38,605 nucleotides of DNA, taken from contig MHRK01000008.1 in the NCBI GenBank assembly GCA_001820955.1, positions 1 to 38,605 on the forward strand, written 5' to 3'. This DNA is from Candidatus Taylorbacteria bacterium RIFCSPHIGHO2_02_FULL_43_32b (GTDB lineage Bacteria; Patescibacteriota; Minisyncoccia; Phycocordibacterales; 2-02-FULL-43-11). How positions within the stretch are numbered: the stretch's first letter is position 1; each line of letters begins with the position of its first letter. Made by a program: the position numbers and the translations under genes. Positions 1 to 7,279 of this stretch are shown here, one piece after another. The notes under the pieces are model-generated. The model did not search any database, was not told the origin of the DNA, and saw only the letters and a program-made list of their open reading frames with translations.

Positions 1-137
1 GAGAGCGCCTTGGAGGTCGCCAGACGCTCTGGTATCATTAAAAATATTAAAAGTGAGAGTGTCCTAACTCTGGGGTGAATTTAGGAACAGCTCCTGTTAT
101 TGATAATAACACATATTACAAAAATCAGCAATATTAT
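1..137. other. left margin, no confirmed gene
   Basis: No complete gene is visible. On the minus strand an ATG at 38-36 opens a reading frame running off the left edge (12 codons), which could be the start of a divergent gene, but there is no ribosome binding site and too little sequence to judge. A perfect 6-bp inverted repeat with a 3-nt spacer (GTTATT-GAT-AATAAC, 96-110) lies 27 bases upstream of the -35 element of the first gene and could be an operator; this is inference only. Confidence 0.3.
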
Positions 138-166
138 TTGACATTTGCGTGCCAGCGTGATATACT
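138..166 (+). promoter_or_regulatory. sigma70-type promoter of the first gene
   Basis: A consensus -35 (TTGACA, 138-143) is followed by exactly 17 bases and a near-consensus -10 (TATACT, 161-166). Transcription would start near 173, leaving about 20 bases before the ATG at 194, or about 63 before the alternative ATG at 236. Confidence 0.8.
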
Positions 167-193
167 TAATAAAGTAACGTCAACCTAAATTCA

Positions 194-718
194 ATGAGTG
201 GTGCCTTATTTGGCGCCGGATCGAAAAAGTTCATTATGAAAACTGTTATCGAGCTACATGAGAGCGAATTCATGCCATTAATTTACCAGAGCTCAAATCA
301 TGCCGGAGATGTTTATGCCGAAGTACCAACGACAGAGACAGAAAAACAGGCCATAGATGAAGGCCGACGGCTCTGCCTTCAAATGGCGGATGAAAAGACT
401 CCGGAGGGGAGCACGACGTTTGTGGTCTTTGCTCCAGGCTCGCCGATCATTGACGTAAAGTGTCACGTCTGCGCTCATCTATACACACTGACCGATACCG
501 GTCGCAAGGATCTCGAGAACAAAAGACGCTCACTCGTAGAGCGACTTAAAATCGCCAAAAGAGCATGCTTCTTTGGCTCATTCTCTCCGGGTTCTCACGA
601 GTACACCAATGAGGATTACTTCGCGGCCCAGGCAAACGAGTACGACAAGAAAACTCTACCCAAACAGATCCGCAGGCTCAATTTGTTTTTGGGCAAGTCT
701 CGAAACTCCGGTATCTAA
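194..718 (+). CDS. hypothetical protein, 174 aa
   Basis: I do not recognise this family. The ORF lies between a near-consensus promoter and a strong hairpin terminator, so it is very likely a real monocistronic gene. The product is soluble, with no signal peptide or membrane segment. A CHVC pair in the middle could bind metal, and the C-terminal third is basic. Two starts are possible: ATG at 194, or ATG at 236, which begins MKTVIELHESEF. Neither has a clear Shine-Dalgarno. Between them, GGTGCC and GGCGCC around a 6-nt loop can form a small leader hairpin, which slightly favours 236 as the true start. It lies tail to tail with the glycan locus and looks like chromosomal flank rather than part of the cluster. 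Confidence 0.7.
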   Translation: MSGALFGAGSKKFIMKTVIELHESEFMPLIYQSSNHAGDVYAEVPTTETEKQAIDEGRRLCLQMADEKTPEGSTTFVVFAPGSPIIDVKCHVCAHLYTLTDTGRKDLENKRRSLVERLKIAKRACFFGSFSPGSHEYTNEDYFAAQANEYDKKTLPKQIRRLNLFLGKSRNSGI

Positions 719-732
719 TAAACGGCAACTAT

Positions 733-767
733 AGCGGTACGATCCAAATTTGGAATGTACCGCTTTT
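733..767 (+). terminator. rho-independent terminator
   Basis: A long stem begins 14 bases after the stop codon of the preceding gene: AGCGGTAC (733-740) pairs with GTACCGCT (757-764). The inner palindrome TCCAAA/TTTGGA extends it past a 2-nt mismatch, and a T-run follows (764-767). The minus-strand operon ends at 793, so the hairpin may also stop transcription from that side, although the minus strand lacks a good U-tract. Confidence 0.85.
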
Positions 768-792
768 CTGTTTAGTAACCACGAAGCGCGAC

Positions 793-1680
793 CTATAAAT
801 CGCTTTTCGCCTTTGCCAAAACAAGCATATTGTCGCCGAAATTTACGGACAATCGCACCTTAGCAAGCCTCGGAAATTTATTCACCAAATTAAGCAAAAT
901 TTTCCAGAGCCTAAGCTTCTGCCAGCGAAGGAGTGTATGGAGAATGTATTCGAGCGTAAAAGATTTGCCAGGCGCTTTCATTTGGACAACATCAAAACCT
1001 GTCTCATTTAGAAGTTGAGTGAGTCCCCTTCTCGTAAAATAGGAAAGGTGCTCGGGAGGAACCAAAAGATGCCAGCGTTTTTTAAGCAGTCTTGCGTAGA
1101 AACTGCCGGCATCGGGAGTAATAATGACAAGCGAGCCCCCCTCTTTCAAAAGAGCGCGGGCTTTTTTTAGATCGCTTCTTGTGTCCTTCATATGCTCGAC
1201 AACATCAAACATTGTGACGGCGTCAAATTTTTCCGGGCTTTTTAGGTCATGTATTGTTCCAGTTGTCATTTTTAATCCTTTCTTCCGACCCGCTTCCGCC
1301 GCCTCTTTGCCTATTTCAACCCCTTCGGATTTCCAGCCTAGTTTTTCCGCCAATGTCATAAAATAACCGGTTGCAGCCCCAATATCCAAAAGCTTTCCAG
1401 TCCGACCAGTATTCATTTCACTTATTTGCTTGACGCAATCTTCAAAAACCTTTTTCATGGGCGCTTTGTCAGTGTCGTAATCAACATAACCAAAACCTTC
1501 TGCCGCACCCCAAAAATAATTGTTGCCATAAATATCGGCGGTGTCGGCCGGGGGGTTCGACACAAACAAAGTGCCACACATAGCACACTTCAAAATATTG
1601 AAACCGTTTTTTTCGGCGAAAAAAGTATTGCTTTCACTATTGCACGCCGGACAGTTCCTTTTTAAATGAGTCTGGTTCAT
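793..1680 (-). CDS. class I SAM-dependent methyltransferase with N-terminal zinc-ribbon-like motif
   Basis: The 295-aa protein has a small N-terminal Cys cluster (C10/C13 and C32/C35), then a Rossmann methyltransferase domain with motif I LLDIGAATGYF and the downstream acidic/aromatic segment VTMFDVVEHM, typical of the Methyltransf_23 type common in polysaccharide loci. It most likely methylates a sugar or acyl hydroxyl at the cytosolic membrane face; the acceptor is unknown. It is the last gene of the long minus-strand train and is separated from the GT2 gene by a 170-bp repeat-bearing gap. One idea, inference only, is O-methylation of a glyceryl substituent made by the FkbH/ACP module. Family is confident, substrate is not. 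Confidence 0.85.
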   Translation of the reverse strand: MNQTHLKRNCPACNSESNTFFAEKNGFNILKCAMCGTLFVSNPPADTADIYGNNYFWGAAEGFGYVDYDTDKAPMKKVFEDCVKQISEMNTGRTGKLLDIGAATGYFMTLAEKLGWKSEGVEIGKEAAEAGRKKGLKMTTGTIHDLKSPEKFDAVTMFDVVEHMKDTRSDLKKARALLKEGGSLVIITPDAGSFYARLLKKRWHLLVPPEHLSYFTRRGLTQLLNETGFDVVQMKAPGKSFTLEYILHTLLRWQKLRLWKILLNLVNKFPRLAKVRLSVNFGDNMLVLAKAKSDL

Positions 1681-1728
1681 TTTAATCTTGATTTCGATTT
1701 ATTAGTTAAGTTCATTCCCGCCTTCGCA

Positions 1729-1844
1729 AATGCTACGGACGGGCAAGCGTCATGATTCGTCTGCCTGTGCGTACCTGCTTGCGCGTCTGCCTGTGCGTAC
1801 CTGCTTGCGCGTACACGCAGGCAAGCACGCAGACAGGTAGCATT
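1729..1844. repeat. inverted-repeat-bounded palindromic element in the intergenic gap
   Basis: AATGCTAC (1729-1736) and GTAGCATT (1837-1844) are a perfect 8-bp inverted pair enclosing GC-rich sequence built from CTGCCTG and TGCTTGC words on both strands. The right part (ACACGCAGGCAAGCACGCAGACAG) is close to a rearranged reverse complement of the tandem units to its left, so the single strand could fold into a large stem. It ends a few bases from the stop codon of the adjacent GT2 gene (minus strand). It resembles a small non-coding repetitive element; whether it occurs elsewhere in the genome cannot be seen here. Confidence 0.6.
1761..1812. repeat. two identical 26-bp tandem units
   Basis: Positions 1761-1786 and 1787-1812 are identical 26-bp units, each starting CTGCCTGTGCGTACC. 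They lie inside the larger inverted-repeat element. They are direct repeats without spacers, so this is not a CRISPR. Confidence 0.9.
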
Positions 1845-1850
1845 CGTTTA

Positions 1851-2561
1851 TTAGCACTTGCCTTTAAACCTTATTCGCCACGGCGCCACAACTCCCTCAC
1901 TGATAATGTGACTCGATATTTTCGATTCTCCTCCGGTACGGTTCCTAAATGTGATCGGCACTTCGGCAAATTTAGCGCCGGCCTTATGAAGTTTGCTTTT
2001 GAGTTCCATGATAAAAGCGTAACCGGAAGCGTCAAAATCGGAAAAATCAATTTTTCCTAAAACATCGCGATGCATCAAATTAAAACCTCCCGTCAAATCA
2101 CGGACGGGCAAACCGGTGACGATTCTCGCATAAATATTTCCTCCCCTACTCAACACTCTTCTCCACAACTCCCATCCGACAGTCTTCCCTCCATCAACAT
2201 ATCGGGACCCCACAACCACAGAAGCCGACATGGTTTTTTTGAGCATTTCCGGAATATGCTCTGGATTATGCGACAAATCGGCATCCATCATCAAAACCCA
2301 CTCTTGATCCATTTTCTGGAGGACATGCAAAAAAGCCTCGGTGTAAGCTTTACCCAAACCCTCCTTACCCTTCCTTTTCAATAAAAACAAGTTTGGATAT
2401 TTTTTTCGGAGACCCTCAACAGCCACCCCCGTCCCATCCGGCGAATTATCATCCACCACCAAAACCGTTGCCCCCACAACATTAATAAATATCTTCCCCA
2501 AAATCGTTTCGATATTTTCCCGCTCATTATAAGTCGGCAACACAACGCAAATTTTTTTCAT
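1851..2561 (-). CDS. GT2 polyprenyl-phosphate mannosyltransferase-like (DPM1 family)
   Basis: The 236-aa protein starts with the GT2 nucleotide-sugar fold (VVLPTYNERENI, VVDDNSPDGT) and carries the MMDADLSHNPE metal-binding motif and the C-terminal GGESKIS segment typical of dolichyl/undecaprenyl-phosphate sugar synthases. It lacks the C-terminal membrane helices of longer family members, like soluble DPM1. Expected reaction: transfer of a hexose from a nucleotide sugar to undecaprenyl phosphate, giving a lipid-linked donor for glycosylation outside the membrane. It is cotranscribed with the methyltransferase genes on either side. The exact sugar cannot be read from sequence. Confidence 0.88.
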   Translation of the reverse strand: MKKICVVLPTYNERENIETILGKIFINVVGATVLVVDDNSPDGTGVAVEGLRKKYPNLFLLKRKGKEGLGKAYTEAFLHVLQKMDQEWVLMMDADLSHNPEHIPEMLKKTMSASVVVGSRYVDGGKTVGWELWRRVLSRGGNIYARIVTGLPVRDLTGGFNLMHRDVLGKIDFSDFDASGYAFIMELKSKLHKAGAKFAEVPITFRNRTGGESKISSHIISEGVVAPWRIRFKGKC

Positions 2562-2581
2562 TCGTCACTAAAATATGAGAA

Positions 2582-3430
2582 CTACCGATAATGCCATTTT
2601 ATAACCGACGTCGGATTAAGAGGCGAACCGCCCATGACATCTCTTTTTACAGAAGTTATCTTTATTCCCGACGTTTTCTCGAGTAGAGGCAATAAATTCC
2701 TACTGTAATCATTGACCTCGGCATATCGCTGTCTCATTAAACCAAGCAGTGTACTTTTGTCGGTCGAGTATAGCGGCTCAAGATGAACAACCGACCTTAT
2801 TTTTTTTCTATATTTCGACAAAACCTTAAACATGTTGCTTATATCCGGAATTTGTTCGATAGCGTGAGCCGTAAATAGCACTATCGGTCTGTCGATTTTT
2901 TTTAAAATAGCGTAATCTTCGTCGTAAAAATTGAAATGCTCAACGGAAATGTTCGCGCGACCTTCAAAAACCTTTGCCGCCAACGTAACGGCATTTCGGG
3001 AATATTCACCACCCAAATATTCGACGTTTTTTTTGGAAATCTTGCTCAACAAATGCAAGTTATAGCCAAACCCGGCGCCCAACTCCACGACTGCATCCCC
3101 ATCCTTTATCTCGGGCAAAACAGAGTCGACGATCAGTTTCTCGTATGTCCTTAGAAAATCCCTTCCGCCAACAATGACAAGACTGCTCCCCAAAGAGATG
3201 CACTCCTTTTTTTGTATGGCACTATCGTAATAGGCCCTGATCTCTTCGATTGAATGATTTCCTTTACCGAATTGTGCCAAGCATTGCCCGTATTTCTCGA
3301 TGTTGTATTCCTGTTCGATCTTACCTACCGTACGGGATGCATTTTTCCATATTCCCAGGCCCAATAACATCTGCGGCCACGAGGACCATTCCGGAAATTC
3401 GTTCACATCAATTTTTTTGATTATCTTCAT
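2582..3430 (-). CDS. putative sugar/glycan methyltransferase
   Basis: The 282-aa protein has a roughly 100-residue N-terminal helical region, then a SAM-binding motif VVELGAGFGYNLHLL and an acidic strand-4 region (RPIVLFTAHAIEQI). This layout resembles the putative sugar O-methyltransferases found in surface-glycan clusters, but the family cannot be fixed by eye. Its start lies inside the 3' end of the upstream cytidylyltransferase gene (23-base overlap), with an AGGAAG ribosome site about 9 bases before the ATG, so the two are translationally linked. In Bacillus-type loci a PseG/SpsG hydrolase often sits beside SpsF; this protein is not one. Confidence 0.75.
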   Translation of the reverse strand: MKIIKKIDVNEFPEWSSWPQMLLGLGIWKNASRTVGKIEQEYNIEKYGQCLAQFGKGNHSIEEIRAYYDSAIQKKECISLGSSLVIVGGRDFLRTYEKLIVDSVLPEIKDGDAVVELGAGFGYNLHLLSKISKKNVEYLGGEYSRNAVTLAAKVFEGRANISVEHFNFYDEDYAILKKIDRPIVLFTAHAIEQIPDISNMFKVLSKYRKKIRSVVHLEPLYSTDKSTLLGLMRQRYAEVNDYSRNLLPLLEKTSGIKITSVKRDVMGGSPLNPTSVIKWHYR

Positions 3431-4190
3431 ATTTTTTATCTTCCTTTAATGATTTGGCATAACCTTCGTCCCTCTTGTATATCTTATTGATCTTTCTCAG
3501 CTCGGGATTGCGCAACAGCAATCGATAGATACTCATCATATCGGATTTATCGGTTCCCAGCGACCGCAAAACCTGACTAACGAACTCAAAATCCTCTTTC
3601 GTATCGATGGTCCATCGCTCTCCCGAAAGGTCTATGTCCTGCAAGATGTTCCTTATCGTGAAGAGCTTCGGATTTTTCCAAATGTACGGTGTGACGTGCT
3701 CGCGCTCCGAAACAAGTTCGGCTTCCTTACAGACTCGTGCCAGAACTTCGAATGAAAAAACTTCCGTATCCAACCCGTCGGGAAACGTCGGTGGCTTGGT
3801 GTTTGTAACATAGTCCACATCGCCGTTCAAATATCCTTTCATAACCAAATCACTTACCTCTGGGTCAAGAAGCGGGCAATCACCTGTAATACGCATCACT
3901 ATATCCGCCTTGGCCAATTTTGCAGCTTCATAATAGCGGTCGAGAACATCATCTTCACTGCCACGATAAATTTCGATGCCCAAAGTTTTAGCATATTGCG
4001 CCAAAGGTTCGTCCCTCTCACTGATTGTAGTAGCCAGCCAAACGGAGTCCAGAGAGGGAATACGTTTGGCTCGCTCTACGACGTGGGCAATAAGTGGCCT
4101 CCCCTCGATGTCCATCATCATCTTGCCCGGTAGACGCGAAGAACCCATTCTGGCCTGAATTATGGCAACTGTTTTCTTTTTTTTCGACAT
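3408..4190 (-). CDS. SpsF/PseF-like CMP-nonulosonate cytidylyltransferase
   Basis: The 260-aa protein has the cytidylyltransferase signature AIIQARMGSSRLPGKMM near the N-terminus, the metal-binding segment RITGDCPLLDPEV around residue 105, and the SpsF-type RWTIDTKEDFEFV near residue 200. It is expected to activate the nonulosonic acid made by the PseI/NeuB-like synthases upstream, forming CMP-sugar and pyrophosphate from CTP. It is the only CMP-sugar synthetase in the window, so it may serve both synthases. It overlaps the downstream methyltransferase gene and follows the class III aminotransferase by 12 bases. Family is confident; the choice of sugar is inference. Confidence 0.85.
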   Translation of the reverse strand: MSKKKKTVAIIQARMGSSRLPGKMMMDIEGRPLIAHVVERAKRIPSLDSVWLATTISERDEPLAQYAKTLGIEIYRGSEDDVLDRYYEAAKLAKADIVMRITGDCPLLDPEVSDLVMKGYLNGDVDYVTNTKPPTFPDGLDTEVFSFEVLARVCKEAELVSEREHVTPYIWKNPKLFTIRNILQDIDLSGERWTIDTKEDFEFVSQVLRSLGTDKSDMMSIYRLLLRNPELRKINKIYKRDEGYAKSLKEDKKYEDNQKN

Positions 4191-4202
4191 AGCGAATATT
4201 TT

Positions 4203-5537
4203 TTATGTCAGCCGATTAAATCCAGTATGTGCTACAGGACCCCTTAAATATTTCACGACATTGTTCTCATTCAAAGCCTTTTTTATTACAGTAAAAACCT
4301 CGTCAACGGCACTCAAATATTTCTTTACATGCATCTCGGTATGGGCGTAACTGACATAAACACTGGTTGTTGCCAAGAATCCTCTGTCCAACATTTCTTG
4401 AATAAATAAAGTCTTAAGCTCATTAGCATTTTTGTCGTCAAAACTCAAGGTAATTAAGCAATTAGGACCTTCGATTTTTAGAGCTATTCCATGCTTTGCG
4501 GCCAGTTCCTTCCACCCTTTTCCTATCATTGCTCCGATTCGCTCCAAATGTTGAGGCACTTTTTTTGCTTTCATCTTTTTTATCACAGCCAATGCTGCAG
4601 TTGGGCCAATCTTCTCAGTCCAATAGGTGCTGGAGATAAAAGATTTTTGAGCGGCCTCCATTACTTCCTTCCGACCGACGATAGCCGCAATCGGATAACC
4701 ATTGCCAAGAGCCTTAGCATATACAGCTATGTCGGGTTCAACCTTAAAGAGTTCGTGTGAACCGCCAAGACGCAATCGGAAACCTGCTGAAACTTCGTCA
4801 AAAATTAATACAATTTTTTTTCTATCAGTAATCTCTCTGACTTTATTCAAAAAGCCATTCATTGGTTCCTGGTGACGTATAGGCTCCATAACAATGACCC
4901 CAATATCATGTTTTTCTAAAATGGATTCCAGCTCCTCAAAATGATTATATCGAAATGGAAAAGCCGTATCTCTAAGTGATCGTGGCACCCCAGAAGGTTC
5001 CAGCCCTTTTATCAAATGCCCGTCCAGATTTTTATCCGAAGACAAGTTGCTTGATAAGTACCAATCATGCCAACCATGATATCCGCAAAAAGCCACCTTA
5101 TCTTTGCCAGAATAAGCTCTAGCAATCCGAACAGCTATAGCCACACCCTCACCCCCTGTCCTTCCGTAGCGAACCCCACCCGCCCAGGGGTTCAGTTTTA
5201 GCATCTCATGGGCCAATTCCACCTCCTCCGAACAATTTAAAGTGGACATTGAGCCATCATCAACTGCTTTACGGACCGCTCTGTTTACGTCCGGGTCAGC
5301 GTATCCAAGAACGCATGCGCCCACACCCATCAGCGAAAAATCTAAATATTTTCTACCGTCCAAGTCCGTAATCTCGATTCCCTTCGCTTTCTTATAATAC
5401 GCCGGCCAACCGTCCGGCAAAAACATCTCCGCCCTCTTTGAGAGCAACTGACTACCGCCGGGAATCATCCGTTTTGCGGTCTGCCATAGCTTTTGAGATT
5501 TTCCTTTCTTGTTAACTTTCATAATCAATTTTTTCAT
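4203..5537 (-). CDS. class III PLP aminotransferase / glutamate-1-semialdehyde aminomutase-like
   Basis: The 444-aa protein has the class III fold: the PLP-phosphate region GRTGGEGVAIAVRIAR, the Asp-containing IFDEVSAGFR, and the Schiff-base lysine in VYAKALGNGYPIAAIVG. Overall it resembles HemL-like aminotransferases that recur in surface-glycan loci, for example beside NeuB and SpsF genes. No haem biosynthesis genes are nearby, so a role in amino-sugar or acyl-group synthesis is more likely than tetrapyrrole synthesis. An alternative start at residue 6 (MKVNKKGKS) is possible; neither start has a clear ribosome site. It follows the 105-aa orphan gene by 20 bases. Confidence 0.85.
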   Translation of the reverse strand: MKKLIMKVNKKGKSQKLWQTAKRMIPGGSQLLSKRAEMFLPDGWPAYYKKAKGIEITDLDGRKYLDFSLMGVGACVLGYADPDVNRAVRKAVDDGSMSTLNCSEEVELAHEMLKLNPWAGGVRYGRTGGEGVAIAVRIARAYSGKDKVAFCGYHGWHDWYLSSNLSSDKNLDGHLIKGLEPSGVPRSLRDTAFPFRYNHFEELESILEKHDIGVIVMEPIRHQEPMNGFLNKVREITDRKKIVLIFDEVSAGFRLRLGGSHELFKVEPDIAVYAKALGNGYPIAAIVGRKEVMEAAQKSFISSTYWTEKIGPTAALAVIKKMKAKKVPQHLERIGAMIGKGWKELAAKHGIALKIEGPNCLITLSFDDKNANELKTLFIQEMLDRGFLATTSVYVSYAHTEMHVKKYLSAVDEVFTVIKKALNENNVVKYLRGPVAHTGFNRLT

Positions 5538-5557
5538 AAATATTATTTTGCACGCTC

Positions 5558-5875
5558 CTATGCTTTACGATTTAAAAAATAGTCTGCACGCTTTTTTAAA
5601 TGATTATTATTTCCGGCAGAAAATGACTTCAGGATATCATCTGTTAAAAATTCATCCATACCTAAAAGCAGAAGTGTTTGCTCGTCCAACTGTTTTTCCA
5701 GAGAAAACTTTCTTATGAATTTGGCCATAATAGATCTAAGCAAGTTTAATCTCTCTATCCCATGCTCGTTTAACTCGCCAAATATTTCCTCTGTTGTGCC
5801 AAACGAAATGCTATTAAAAATAAGGCCAACCAGTGCCTTTTCTTCGTTTTCGGTCAGGTTTTGTTCAACTTTCAT
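5558..5875 (-). CDS. small hypothetical protein, 105 aa
   Basis: I do not recognise this protein. It is rich in Leu, Glu and Lys and predicted mostly helical, with no Cys motif, signal or membrane segment, and has a basic C-terminus (HLKKRADYFLNRKA). It lies in the operon between the 214-aa orphan and the aminotransferase gene. The 126-bp gap upstream is AT-rich and carries promoter-like elements, so it may begin a secondary transcript. It could be a small adaptor or regulator of the neighbouring enzymes; there is no direct evidence. Confidence 0.6.
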   Translation of the reverse strand: MKVEQNLTENEEKALVGLIFNSISFGTTEEIFGELNEHGIERLNLLRSIMAKFIRKFSLEKQLDEQTLLLLGMDEFLTDDILKSFSAGNNNHLKKRADYFLNRKA

Positions 5876-5912
5876 TTTAACAAGATTAACACGACACAGA
5901 CCTTCGATTAAA

Positions 5913-5952
5913 TTGACACTTAGTAATACTTATTGCTATAAGTTATTATCAA
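5913..5952. promoter_or_regulatory. overlapping promoter-like elements on both strands
   Basis: On the minus strand TTGATA (5952-5947), 18 bases and TATTAC (5928-5923) face the 105-aa gene, suggesting an internal operon promoter. On the plus strand TTGACA (5913-5918), 18 bases and TATAAG (5937-5942) point into the end of the 214-aa gene, where there is no sense gene. CTTAT-AGCA-ATAAG forms a small palindrome between them. The DNA is AT-rich, so chance matches are possible. Confidence 0.35.
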
Positions 5953-6001
5953 ACGGTTTTCTAATATAAATTAGAAATTGAGTAATTTTTTCATTACCCT
6001 T

Positions 6002-6646
6002 CTAACCCATCTCTTGAGAAATTGCACCGTAATTCGACCTAATTTTCAGATGACGATGAATATTAAATCCATTTTTATTTTTGGCAGTTGGGTCGATGTA
6101 ACGCCCCGTGTAAATCACATCGCCATTATCGTCTGTGTCTTGGCACCATATAAAATCATTTTTCCACAAAATTTCCTTGTTTACCAAATATGAGGCCAAA
6201 AAAGTATAGGCCGTCAATATTGCCGATGGAAAATTTTGTTTTTTTCCTAATCGGATGTTTAACTCGTCCGGACTCAACCCGCGGGAATCGTCTGAAACTT
6301 CCCTCTTTAAAAGATACCAGTTATCTTCCAACGTCCGGGAGGCAAACCGATGATTGATATACCAATCCTGGTTATAAAAGCAGGGTTCTTTTTTTGAGGG
6401 ATCCCAACCAAATGATTTTCGTAAAGAATTAATCGTCAGCTTTTCTCCACTCTTGTGCGCAGAAACACCCAAAATTAGAATATGGTCGTGGGCGCATTTT
6501 TTTAGCAAAGAATCCGGGAAGTTAAGTGCCGGATCTATTTTAATAAGAGCAACATTTAAAAACTTCCGAATAGAATTGATTTCATCAACCCCTATAAAAT
6601 TCATGCCAAACATTTTTTTTGCCTCACTCGTATTCATCGTATTCAT
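6002..6646 (-). CDS. hypothetical protein, 214 aa
   Basis: I do not recognise this protein. It appears soluble, with aromatic-rich stretches (CFYNQDWYINHRF, WCQDTDDNGDVIYTGRYIDP) and a few conserved-looking His and Asp residues, but no nucleotide-binding or transferase motif that I can name. Its ATG overlaps the stop of the DUF218 gene (ATGA), so the two are translationally coupled and probably work in the same nonulosonate pathway. As the pathway lacks a recognisable PseG hydrolase, this orphan is one of several candidates for a missing step; that is inference. Confidence 0.7.
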   Translation of the reverse strand: MNTMNTSEAKKMFGMNFIGVDEINSIRKFLNVALIKIDPALNFPDSLLKKCAHDHILILGVSAHKSGEKLTINSLRKSFGWDPSKKEPCFYNQDWYINHRFASRTLEDNWYLLKREVSDDSRGLSPDELNIRLGKKQNFPSAILTAYTFLASYLVNKEILWKNDFIWCQDTDDNGDVIYTGRYIDPTAKNKNGFNIHRHLKIRSNYGAISQEMG

Positions 6647-7272
6647 ATAGCGTCTTTAACCTTCTCAATCTTCCTGCTCGGGTAAGTCCGCAACTCCTTC
6701 TGCTTCTGGTACTCTATAGCCTCATCGAATGACACTACATGTCCTTGCTTGCCATACCTCTCTATCTTCTTGAATTCCTCCTCTAGTAGTTCCAACCTTT
6801 GTCCCCATGGCTCCTTTCTAAACCATGAAAGATTTCTAGCCGGGATATTAATAATATGCAGTTTCTTACCGCCCTCTTTCATTGCCTGAAGAAAAGTTAA
6901 ATACGCTCTGTATTGGTGATAATGCGAAGCCACGAGTATGAGAGTAGACCAGCCACTTTCGACGGCCAATTTCACCACCTGCTTGCCCTGCTCGTACGTA
7001 TTCTCCGACAAACCCTCGACGACTATGCGATCCGCAGGTACGCCGAATTCCATTAGCTTATTGCGAAGACCGTCACAATCAAAGCTACCGTACGCTTCAT
7101 TGAAAGCTCCACCAGAAATAACCACGATGGGGGCATATCCTGCCTCCCAAAGCTCATAGGTCTTGGTCACACGATTGTGACCATCACCTTGCAAAAGCAC
7201 AATGGCATCCGCTTTCATGATTGTATCATTATCAACCATGGCCATGAATTGTTCCCTACGACTTATGCTCAT
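6643..7272 (-). CDS. YdcF-like DUF218 protein, paired with a NeuB-family synthase
   Basis: The 209-aa protein shows the DUF218 pattern: ADAIVLLQG, VVISGGAFNEAYGS, FGVPADRIVVEG, SENTYEQ and the conserved ILVASHYHQYRA with its His and Arg. There is no signal or membrane anchor, unlike SanA or ElyC. DUF218 proteins have a Rossmann-like fold, and E. coli YdcF is reported to bind SAM; their reactions are mostly unknown. It starts 8 bases after the 357-aa NeuB-like synthase gene, and a second DUF218 gene lies directly upstream of the PseI-like gene. This pairing suggests a role in handling the synthase substrate or product. Confidence 0.85.
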   Translation of the reverse strand: MSISRREQFMAMVDNDTIMKADAIVLLQGDGHNRVTKTYELWEAGYAPIVVISGGAFNEAYGSFDCDGLRNKLMEFGVPADRIVVEGLSENTYEQGKQVVKLAVESGWSTLILVASHYHQYRAYLTFLQAMKEGGKKLHIINIPARNLSWFRKEPWGQRLELLEEEFKKIERYGKQGHVVSFDEAIEYQKQKELRTYPSRKIEKVKDAI

Positions 7273-7279
7273 TTATTAT

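Noticed and set aside
1761-1812. CRISPR-like repeats
   Set aside because: Only two units, directly adjacent without spacers, no cas genes nearby.
1752-2060. Plus-strand ORF of 102 aa over the repeat region
   Set aside because: Its first part is repeat sequence and the rest is antisense to the clear GT2 gene; composition is not protein-like.
4203-5537. hemL for haem synthesis
   Set aside because: The fold fits, but no tetrapyrrole genes are nearby and the context is amino-sugar synthesis.
6643-6646. UGA recoding as in Absconditabacteria/Gracilibacteria
   Set aside because: TGA ends several genes at ATGA overlaps with the next start, which only makes sense as a stop.
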